DNA of 5,249 bases. It comes from Desulfocicer vacuolatum DSM 3385. Its GTDB lineage: Bacteria > Desulfobacterota > Desulfobacteria > Desulfobacterales > SURF-7. A program made the position numbers and the translations under genes. Position 1 is the stretch's first letter, and the number at the start of each line of letters is the position of its first letter. Under the pieces are notes generated by a model. It was not told the origin of the DNA. It saw only the letters and a program-made list of their open reading frames with translations, and did not search any database. Shown here one piece after another: positions 1-5,249 of the stretch. The stretch covers positions 1 through 5,249 of the forward strand of contig CAMBQS010000273.1 of NCBI GenBank assembly GCA_945870015.1, read 5' to 3'.

Positions 1-1030
1 GTATCATCTGGACGGAAAGATGTGGAAAAACATCATATGACTCAATGGATTTGCCAAGGGCATTTCCTTTTTCAACTTCCTTTGCAGCATTTCCAATCAC
101 CTCTGCAATTAGAACATTACCGGTAATATTGGTTACGATGTCAAGAGCAGAGAGCATGGTTACTCCATTTTCCAGCAGGGAACCGAGTGTCCTGGCAAAT
201 CGTGCGACAGCCAGTTTGCGTAAAAGATCTCCGGCAACAGGGAGAGAGAGTAAAAATTTGTCTATGATATATTTTCCCCTTTCTTTTTTTTGCACAGCTT
301 TAAAACAGAAAAAAGCTGCAATCATCAGCAGGAAAAGAAACCACCAGTAGGCTTTCAGAAAATCGCCGGTAGTGAGGAGAACTCTGGTTGGTGTGGGCAA
401 AGCCCGGTCGACATCCTTGAAAATCGTTGTGATTCTGGGGACGATATACGCCATCAGGAAAAAAAGAACTCCGGAACCGATTACGGTCATGATCGCCGGG
501 TATGCGAGCATGGATCGGATCTTATTGGTCAGGGCCTGCTGATTTTCTGTGATATCAGCCAGCCGTTCAAGTACGATTTCCAGGGTTCCGGACGACTCTC
601 CGGCTCGTACCATATTGATATAAATTTGTGAGAATGTATCCGGGTACACAGTCAGTGCCGCGGCAAAACTGTTTCCCTCTTCAATGGAATCCTTGATCTG
701 GGAAAGAATTTTTTTAAACACATGGGATTTGGTCTGGGGAATCAACGTTGAAATAGCCGAAACCAAAGGGAACCCTGCACCAACAAGGGTGGACAGTTGG
801 CGGGTCATCATTGTAATTTCAGATTTTTTAACCTTTGAAAACAGAAGGGAGAGGGAGATGGAACCCGGCTTGTCTGTTGACTTCTGGGTTGCATACACCT
901 CTTTAATTTCTGTTGGATAGATATGGGAAGCGCGTAATTTTTGTCGGGCAGTGACAGCACTTTCCGTATCAATGATACCGGTAACTGATTTCCCTTTTGC
1001 ATTCAAAGCTTTATATTCATAAACAGGCAT
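1..1030 (-). CDS. gspF: Type II secretion system inner-membrane platform protein GspF (3' end cut by the window)
   Basis: GspF is the polytopic inner-membrane platform protein of the type II secretion system. It couples the cytoplasmic ATPase GspE to assembly of the pseudopilus that pushes folded proteins through the outer membrane. The visible 343 residues start MPVYEYKALNAKGKSVTGII, the typical GspF/PilC N-terminus. The first cytoplasmic T2SSF domain spans about residues 70-195, with VGAGFPLVSA (83-92) and MVRAGESSGTLEIVLERLAD (140-159). Residues 170-198 (K-I-..-LAYP-..-YIVP) fit the GspF family signature. Membrane segments lie near 175-197 and 227-245, and the second repeat of the domain begins at 270 (RKLAVARFARTLGSLLENGV). 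Family members are about 400 residues, so roughly 60, including the last membrane helix, lie beyond the left edge. The start is firm: an in-frame TAG sits four codons upstream and an AGGA (1038-1041) lies seven bases before the ATG. PilC of type IV pili is a homologue, but the sequence looks more like GspF. No gspE precedes it. Confidence 0.93.
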   Translation of the reverse strand, partial: MPVYEYKALNAKGKSVTGIIDTESAVTARQKLRASHIYPTEIKEVYATQKSTDKPGSISLSLLFSKVKKSEITMMTRQLSTLVGAGFPLVSAISTLIPQTKSHVFKKILSQIKDSIEEGNSFAAALTVYPDTFSQIYINMVRAGESSGTLEIVLERLADITENQQALTNKIRSMLAYPAIMTVIGSGVLFFLMAYIVPRITTIFKDVDRALPTPTRVLLTTGDFLKAYWWFLFLLMIAAFFCFKAVQKKERGKYIIDKFLLSLPVAGDLLRKLAVARFARTLGSLLENGVTMLSALDIVTNITGNVLIAEVIGNAAKEVEKGNALGKSIESYDVFPHLSVQMI

Positions 1031-1065
1031 GGCTGTATCCTATATAACATAGAGACATCTTGGCA

Positions 1066-1104
1066 ACCCTATCATTTTTTATCAAATAATCTTCAATATA
1101 GGGT
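1066..1104. repeat. Short inverted repeat upstream of gspF
   Basis: ACCCTAT (1066-1072) and ATAGGGT (1098-1104) are perfect seven-base inverted arms separated by 25 AT-rich bases. The right arm overlaps the proposed gspF -10 box at 1095-1100. It could be an operator-like element or a weak stem in read-through RNA. It lacks a GC-rich stem followed by a T-run, so it is not a convincing intrinsic terminator. The arms are short enough to be coincidental. Confidence 0.3.
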
Positions 1105-1122
1105 ATTTTCAGGAAATTACAA
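1095..1122 (-). promoter_or_regulatory. Possible sigma70 promoter for gspF
   Basis: Read on the minus strand, TTGTAA (1117-1122) is followed after 16 bases by TATATT (1095-1100). The -10 matches five of six consensus positions and the -35 matches four. It lies in the 123-base gap between the protease stop and the gspF start, and would give a leader of roughly 60 bases. The gap is longer than the others in this cluster, which fits a separate promoter. I see no strong rho-independent terminator behind the protease gene, so read-through from the upstream operon is also possible. In an AT-rich spacer a match of this quality can arise by chance. Confidence 0.33.
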
Positions 1123-1153
1123 GTAACGGTTTTGGCCCAGGCACACTCTATTG

Positions 1154-1783
1154 TCAAGTTAAAACCGATAAAGAAAAAAGAGAAAGATTTCCAAGCGTAT
1201 GAATCGTTATGGGTACCAGAAGATTTTTTTCTTTTTCATAGGAGATGGCAAAAACAATACCGCCTGTTATCTGGACATAGGAAACACCCGGATGAGCCAA
1301 TGCAAAGATCAGTGTGCTGATCGAAATTGCAAATACAGAGCCCCATTTCCGGAAGAACCCGTACAGTATACCTCTGAAGAAGGTTTCTTCCGTAACCGGA
1401 GCAATCAGGCCGCCGACAAGAAAGAACAGTATTTTTTGTGTTGTGTCCTGAGGAAGACGAACATGCAGTAATTTAAAAGGATTCATACCATTCAGAAACA
1501 GAATGAAAAAGAGGATTCCTGCGATCATTCCAAAAGCAAAAGACCAGAGAAATCCCTTTTTGAATCCAGGAATGATCTTGCGTGAGGACAGAGCAATCGA
1601 TTCGAAATCCCGATCAAAAAAATAAACCGTTCCCAGAATCAGAATCAATTGCAAAAGCCGGAGTAATCCCAAACCAACCAATCCTGCTTTTCCTGCCATG
1701 AATTGGATCCAGGCTGTTTCCATAGCCGTGACCCATAAACAGGAAAGCAAAAAGATTTTCAGTTCAATATTTTTTGTTGCCAT
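1154..1783 (-). CDS. CPBP (CAAX/Abi-like) family intramembrane glutamic endopeptidase
   Basis: This 209-residue polytopic membrane protein carries all three catalytic motifs of the CPBP family of intramembrane glutamic proteases (the Rce1/Abi fold). Motif 1 is EETFFRG (E132, E133, R137). Motif 2 is FALAH (F160, H164). Motif 3 is HTLGN (H195, N199). The motifs sit in hydrophobic helices; further hydrophobic segments lie near 9-30, 34-54, 76-97 and 115-140. No active-site residue is missing, so the enzyme should be active. Bacterial members act in bacteriocin self-immunity, regulated proteolysis or C-terminal protein sorting; the sequence alone does not say which. The ATG lies inside the end of the upstream membrane HEAT gene (25-base overlap), with GAGG at 1792-1795 eight bases before it, so the two are probably translationally coupled. 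The gspF gene follows 123 bases downstream, which makes a role in processing secreted or anchored proteins attractive but unproven. Confidence 0.9.
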   Translation of the reverse strand: MATKNIELKIFLLSCLWVTAMETAWIQFMAGKAGLVGLGLLRLLQLILILGTVYFFDRDFESIALSSRKIIPGFKKGFLWSFAFGMIAGILFFILFLNGMNPFKLLHVRLPQDTTQKILFFLVGGLIAPVTEETFFRGILYGFFRKWGSVFAISISTLIFALAHPGVSYVQITGGIVFAISYEKEKNLLVPITIHTLGNLSLFSLSVLT

Positions 1784-3264
1784 CCGAGGTTCCTCAGCGC
1801 TTTATATGCATACCATTGAACATACCAGTTGGGGGATGTTCTGATGGTATCCAGTATGATCGGGATATCCCCTTTTTTGCCAAGTTTTCCCAGGGAATAT
1901 AAAGCCATGCAAACCACATTGAAGTGTTTATCGTGTAAGAGTTTGTGCAAGGTTTCCCGGTTGTTTTTCGTGCCTTGATTCGAAAGAGATTTTGCAATCC
2001 AGTATCGTTCAGGGGTTGTACCACTCGTGATCAGGGTTTTATACTCCGGAAAGAGAGTGATATCCATGCTGTGATCAACAATATACCGAAGTATCCGGAT
2101 TCGGGCAGTGGAATCTTCAGATGCCAGCACAGTGGCAATTTTTTCAGGAGAGTAGTTTTTATTCCCGGTGCTGCCCGCAAACAAGACAGAAAGAATCAAA
2201 ATGCATATCAGCGAAGCCAGAATGGTTGCCGTAAGCGGAGCGGCAAATAACCTGATCAGCAGAAGTGGAAGCAGAAAGAAAATTGAATACAGAAGAACCG
2301 CACCTGCAAAAAGAAGGGAGACCATTGTAATCATCCGGAAAATCCCATGCCGGTCTGTCTTTGACTCAAACTGTTTGATCCATTGCTTTGGAGAACTCAG
2401 AAAATCGTTAACAGAAACAGCAAGCACAGCTTTTTTTTGGTGGAAAAAATTGAGTTTGTTTTTCTCGATTATCAATGTGAGATCCGCCTGAACAGAGGAT
2501 GGCAAAGGAATATAATCAAATCGCTTGAATATATGGCTCAGCTTTTTTTTGAGGTGTTCATCCTGGATTGAATTCAGGTCACAAATTTTAATCAGTTGTT
2601 GAGAGTAGGATTTAAAATAGTTAGCCGAATAGAGGCTGTTATCATAATAAAATGCATTCAGTTTGTTGCCTGTTGGATTCCGGAGAAGCAGAAAATCCCT
2701 TATATCCAGGAATCTTTCTGCTTTTCCTTGTGAGAAATATCCAATGGAAATGGAAAACAGGATAAAAAGTGCAATATGAGAAAACAAGACAGATCTGGAT
2801 GAAGAACGAATATGATCTGGAAACAGCTTCCCAAAAACCAGAAAGATCGTACATGGAATAAGGATCAGATAAGATGTGATCAGGGAAGATAATCCATTTT
2901 GATTGATCATGAGGATGCTTGCCGCCCATATCAGGAACAGAACGATCAGGGTTGGTCTGCTTTTATGAAACAGGTTGTGCCATATCCAGGCGGCAAAAAT
3001 AGTAAGAATAGTAAGGCTGAGTCCTGAAGTGAATGAGAAGAAAAGTCCCCCATTAAAAGCGGAAGAAAAACAGGTTAAACTTTGTGCCACTATCATATTC
3101 GGCACTGCCAGATATCCTGCATCATGAACCGCTTTCAAAGTGTCATGGAAAACAGCATTGGAAAAAAAGATGTGAACTGTGGATAAAAATTGAGCGGCAA
3201 TAAATCCAATCAATAATAGGTTCACCAGCCGGAGATTTCCAGCCGGAAGTTGTTCATTCCTCAT
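1759..3264 (-). CDS. Multi-pass membrane protein with C-terminal HEAT-like repeats, function unknown
   Basis: I do not recognise a named family for this 501-residue protein. Hydrophobic segments lie near residues 14-34, 73-98, 104-121, 128-146, 159-177, 311-339 and 342-363. Between the fifth and sixth is a soluble domain (about 178-310) with a striking segment RNPTGNKLNAFYYDNSLY at 195-212. After the last membrane segment, residues 374-497 form helical pairs typical of HEAT/PBS-lyase-like repeats; the clearest are HFNVVCMALYSLGKLGKKGD (447-466) and NWYVQWYAYKALRNLG (479-494). Such repeats usually bind other proteins. With seven helices and basic loops at 100-103 and 152-157 inside, both the 178-310 domain and the repeats would be extracytoplasmic, though one miscounted helix would reverse this. 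The ATG lies 14 bases after the chemoreceptor stop with GGAAG (3271-3275) six bases ahead of it. The 3' end overlaps the CPBP protease gene by 25 bases, suggesting that the two products act together. Confidence 0.78.
   Translation of the reverse strand: MRNEQLPAGNLRLVNLLLIGFIAAQFLSTVHIFFSNAVFHDTLKAVHDAGYLAVPNMIVAQSLTCFSSAFNGGLFFSFTSGLSLTILTIFAAWIWHNLFHKSRPTLIVLFLIWAASILMINQNGLSSLITSYLILIPCTIFLVFGKLFPDHIRSSSRSVLFSHIALFILFSISIGYFSQGKAERFLDIRDFLLLRNPTGNKLNAFYYDNSLYSANYFKSYSQQLIKICDLNSIQDEHLKKKLSHIFKRFDYIPLPSSVQADLTLIIEKNKLNFFHQKKAVLAVSVNDFLSSPKQWIKQFESKTDRHGIFRMITMVSLLFAGAVLLYSIFFLLPLLLIRLFAAPLTATILASLICILILSVLFAGSTGNKNYSPEKIATVLASEDSTARIRILRYIVDHSMDITLFPEYKTLITSGTTPERYWIAKSLSNQGTKNNRETLHKLLHDKHFNVVCMALYSLGKLGKKGDIPIILDTIRTSPNWYVQWYAYKALRNLGWQQKILN
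1784..1800 (-). promoter_or_regulatory. Ribosome-binding site of the CPBP protease inside the upstream gene
   Basis: Minus-strand GCTGAGGAACCTCGG directly precedes the protease ATG. The GAGG core (1792-1795) is eight bases from the start codon and lies within the last codons of the membrane HEAT gene. It supports ATG 1783 as the true start and a 25-base overlap of the two reading frames. The GAGGaaCCTC sequence is itself a small inverted repeat, with four-base arms and only two bases between them. That loop is too tight for a stable hairpin, so occlusion of the site is unlikely. Confidence 0.55.
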
Positions 3265-3278
3265 GGACAGCTTCCGTA

Positions 3279-4943
3279 CTAAACCTTGAATTTGCCAACA
3301 AGGTCATTGAGTTGAACTGCAAGATTGGTCAATTTTTCCGCATTGATGTTCAACTGTGAACTGCTGTTGGACATCTCATTGGCCGCCTGGTTGACTTCGG
3401 AAATATCACCGGCAATCTGGCCGGCTACGGTTGAACTCTGAGCAACATTTTCATTTACATCATGTATACCGCCTGAGACCTGAACAACATTACTCGCAAT
3501 CTCCTTTGTGGTTACAGATTGTTCTTCAACCGCTGTTGCAATGGTGGAAACGATTTCATTAACATCGTTAATGATTTTGGAAATCTGTTCAATATCGGAA
3601 ACGGTTCCGGCGGTTGTTCCCTGGATGCCTTCAATTTTCTGTTTAATGTCATGTGTGGCTTCTGCGGTTTGTCTGGCGAGTTCTTTAATTTCATTGGCGA
3701 CAACTGCAAAACCTTTTCCTGCATCTCCGGCACGGGCTGCTTCGATTGTTGCATTGAGGGCCAGAAGGTTGGTCTGTTCTGAAATTTCCGTTATGGCTTC
3801 TGTAACTTTCCCAACTTCTTGTGCCGCAACACCGAGTTCTGCAACCCTGTCTGAAGCATTTTTGGCCTGGGTGACGGCTTCACTTGTTATAATTGCCGCT
3901 TTTTCCGAATTCTGTGCGATTTCGTTGATTGTAGAGGTCATCTGTTCTGCAGCGGTTGCGACCATCCCTGTGTTGGTCGAAGCCTCCTCCATCGCTGCGG
4001 CAACAGAATCCATATTGTAGTTCATCTCTTCTGCGGCAGATGCCACGGCATTGGATTTCATGGACATCTGATTTGCGCCGTCACTCATCAGGGAAGAAAG
4101 ATCGGTGAGTTCTTTGGAAGCGGTTTTCAGGATATCTGCATTTTCAACAATGTTCTGGATCATTCCTTGAAGATTGTTGATAAAGGTATTGAACCATTGT
4201 GATAAATCTCCTACCTCATCTTTGCTGGAGACATGGAGCCGTTTGGTCAGATCTCCTTCCCCCTCGGCAATATCACGTATCATTTTAACCGTTTTGATCA
4301 GGGGTTCACTGATGGATTTTTTCACAATAAAGAAAATGAGGATCGATGCACCAATGGCCACAACAAAGAACAGGGTCAGGTTGAGAATTCTAAGCTTTTT
4401 GGTGGCATTCCGGACGCTGGAAAGATTTGACCGGAGCTCTTCTGAGAATGAGTTGGTTAATATTTCCAGACGATTCAGAATAATTTTGGTTTGATCAGCC
4501 AGTTCTGTGGTTTTTGCGGTATTCGAGTCACCGTCCGTATCTGCATTCATGGCGCCGTATACAGTGTTAGCGGTTGTACTGAAATCAGAGTGAAGCTGAA
4601 TCAGTTTTTTCACTTCATTTAATTTTTCTCCGGTGATGTTGGATTTATCCAGAATGGCTTGAAGATTATCCCTTGTCTCTATTGATTTTTGTTTGGCCGA
4701 CTCAATAGAAGAACTGTCCCCGATGATAACGACATTTTCGTAAAACTTGATCTGCTCTTTGAATGCGGTCAGGGCTGCCTGGCTTTGCTGGGATGCCGGG
4801 AAAAGCGAGTTTGAAACATCCAGGAGAAGGGATTCCGTCTGTATCCCTCTTGAAAACCCGAAGATCATTGAAATAAAGTATCCGATTATCAGAATGATGA
4901 TACTAAACCAGATCTTTTTTGCAATGCTCAGCGTTTGCCACAT
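3279..4943 (-). CDS. Methyl-accepting chemotaxis protein with HAMP domain
   Basis: This is a complete 554-residue transmembrane chemoreceptor that would relay an extracytoplasmic signal to CheA/CheW. A short cytoplasmic N-terminus leads to TM1 (about 12-29). A mostly helical periplasmic domain of about 155 residues follows (30-187), of the size of a four-helix-bundle sensor. TM2 is at 188-208. The HAMP domain (209-262) has its conserved proline (P214) and the DEVGDL motif (242-247). The long coiled-coil signalling domain runs from about 285 to 545. The hairpin tip that contacts CheA/CheW is well conserved: EQTNLLALNATIEAARAG at 389-406 then KGFAVVANEI. Glutamate/glutamine-rich helix stretches such as AAEEM (303-307), AMEEA (317-321) and VEEQS (472-476) are likely methylation sites. 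The C-terminus is LVGKFKV, without an NWETF-like tether for CheR/CheB. A strong GGAGG (4951-4955) lies seven bases before the ATG. It heads the apparent operon with the membrane HEAT and protease genes. The ligand cannot be told. Confidence 0.97.
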   Translation of the reverse strand: MWQTLSIAKKIWFSIIILIIGYFISMIFGFSRGIQTESLLLDVSNSLFPASQQSQAALTAFKEQIKFYENVVIIGDSSSIESAKQKSIETRDNLQAILDKSNITGEKLNEVKKLIQLHSDFSTTANTVYGAMNADTDGDSNTAKTTELADQTKIILNRLEILTNSFSEELRSNLSSVRNATKKLRILNLTLFFVVAIGASILIFFIVKKSISEPLIKTVKMIRDIAEGEGDLTKRLHVSSKDEVGDLSQWFNTFINNLQGMIQNIVENADILKTASKELTDLSSLMSDGANQMSMKSNAVASAAEEMNYNMDSVAAAMEEASTNTGMVATAAEQMTSTINEIAQNSEKAAIITSEAVTQAKNASDRVAELGVAAQEVGKVTEAITEISEQTNLLALNATIEAARAGDAGKGFAVVANEIKELARQTAEATHDIKQKIEGIQGTTAGTVSDIEQISKIINDVNEIVSTIATAVEEQSVTTKEIASNVVQVSGGIHDVNENVAQSSTVAGQIAGDISEVNQAANEMSNSSSQLNINAEKLTNLAVQLNDLVGKFKV

Positions 4944-5035
4944 ATAATGACCTCCCCCGGAAAATACGATATGTGATTATTATGGATGCTTCCTGTACAA
5001 GATTCTGAAACCATTATTGTATTTATTTTTGGGGG

Positions 5036-5064
5036 ACGATAGCATTATTTCGTGAAACTGACAA
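5036..5064 (-). promoter_or_regulatory. Probable sigma70 promoter of the chemoreceptor operon
   Basis: On the minus strand TTGTCA (5059-5064; five of six -35 positions) is followed after exactly 17 bases by TATCGT (5036-5041; four of six -10 positions), preceded by TGC, an extended -10 element. It would give a leader of about 85 bases before the chemoreceptor ATG at 4943. I saw no clear sigma28 (flagellar-type) or sigma54 promoter in this gap. The match is judged by eye. Confidence 0.45.
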
Positions 5065-5094
5065 TTAAATAATGAATCAAATTGAATGGAAAGG

Positions 5095-5112
5095 TTCTGA
5101 TCCGGATCAGAA
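5095..5112. repeat. Perfect 18-base palindrome between the barrel gene and the chemoreceptor
   Basis: TTCTGATCCGGATCAGAA is a perfect inverted repeat with no spacer, 24 bases past the barrel stop codon and about 30 bases upstream of the proposed -35 box. It could be an operator for a dimeric regulator, or as RNA a seven-base stem with a CCGG loop. The stem is AT-rich and the following minus-strand sequence (ACCTTTCC) is not a T-run, so a standard intrinsic terminator is the weaker reading. Confidence 0.6.
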
Positions 5113-5136
5113 GAAAGAAACAGATACGATGATGGA

Positions 5137-5249
5137 TTAAAATCTCATTTGTGCGGTCAGATTCCAGGCTTCTTCATCTCTCTCCCTGCCTTCCAGTCCA
5201 ATGGAAAACGATTTTGTGATATAATAGGTTACCCCGATGCAATACCCTT
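5137..5249 (-). CDS. C-terminal end of a probable outer-membrane beta-barrel protein (5' part outside the window)
   Basis: An open frame enters from the right edge and ends with TAA at 5137-5139, giving 36 residues: GYCIGVTYYITKSFSIGLEG then REREDEEAW-like polar loop residues and NLTAQMRF at the end (exact loop order RERDEEAW). The other two minus-strand frames are broken by stops here. The last strand has the outer-membrane signature recognised by BamA: a C-terminal phenylalanine with hydrophobic or aromatic residues at alternate positions back from it (F, M, A, L, W). The preceding stretch reads as a beta hairpin (GVTYYITKSFSIGLEG). The protein would be an outer-membrane beta-barrel; which family cannot be told from so short a piece. 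It lies in the same direction as the chemoreceptor gene, 193 bases upstream of it, so it is probably a separate unit. The call rests on pattern only. Confidence 0.6.
   Translation of the reverse strand, partial: GYCIGVTYYITKSFSIGLEGRERDEEAWNLTAQMRF

Noticed and set aside
45..920. Several plus-strand open frames of 78-113 codons at the left end
   Set aside because: They lie opposite the well-conserved gspF coding frame, which runs uninterrupted from 1030 to the left edge.
1031..1153. Intrinsic terminator after the protease gene
   Set aside because: The only inverted arms (ACCCTAT/ATAGGGT) are short with a 25-base loop and no following T-run on the minus strand, so I list the repeat but do not call a terminator.
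1154..1783. Bacteriocin self-immunity or phage-defence role for the CPBP protein
   Set aside because: The family was once called Abi, but no bacteriocin, phage-defence or toxin gene lies nearby. The neighbours are envelope and secretion genes.
1945..2571. Overlapping plus-strand frames opposite the membrane HEAT gene
   Set aside because: They are short, mutually overlapping and without recognisable protein features. The minus-strand 501-codon frame has membrane segments and helical repeats and fits the operon spacing.
3508..4020. Plus-strand open frame of 170 codons opposite the chemoreceptor
   Set aside because: It is an antisense shadow of the conserved MCP signalling domain. The protein is low-complexity (A, S, V-rich), has no recognisable domain, and the minus frame is unmistakably the real gene.
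4944..5094. Flagellar sigma28 or sigma54 promoter for the chemoreceptor
   Set aside because: No GCCGATAA-like -10 or GG/GC-spaced -24/-12 element is visible; the sigma70-like match is better.

Overview
The window reads entirely from the minus strand and holds five genes, two of them cut by the window edges. In transcription order (right to left) they are: the last 36 codons of a probable outer-membrane beta-barrel protein (5249-5137); a complete methyl-accepting chemotaxis protein (4943-3279); a complete multi-pass membrane protein with C-terminal HEAT-like repeats (3264-1759); a complete CPBP/Abi-family intramembrane glutamic protease (1783-1154); and the first 343 codons of the type II secretion inner-membrane platform protein GspF (1030 to the left edge). 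There are no RNA genes, insertion sequences, CRISPR arrays or other mobile elements that I can see, and no gene-free stretch longer than 193 bases.

The organism is a Gram-negative bacterium with an outer membrane, chemotaxis and a type II secretion system. The moderate base composition judged by eye, the style of the chemoreceptor (KFKV C-terminus, ALNATIEAARAGDAGKGF tip) and the GspF sequence are most like sulfate-reducing Desulfobacterota (Desulfobacteraceae-like). This is an impression from protein style, not a database result.

Layout: 5137-5249 is the barrel C-terminus. 4944-5136 is a 193-base intergenic region with a perfect 18-base palindrome near the barrel stop codon and a plausible sigma70 promoter with an extended -10, followed by a strong Shine-Dalgarno for the chemoreceptor. 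The chemoreceptor, membrane HEAT protein and CPBP protease are tightly packed (14-base gap, then a 25-base overlap) and very probably form one operon. A 123-base gap with a possible promoter separates the protease from gspF.

How the genes may work together is inference. CPBP-family glutamic proteases are known or proposed as C-terminal sorting enzymes (the myxosortase type) whose substrates use the type II secretion system. A CPBP protease translationally coupled to an unknown membrane HEAT protein, directly upstream of gspF, is therefore a candidate protein-sorting or surface-processing module. No substrate is visible in the window, and the presence of a chemoreceptor at the head of the operon is unexplained.
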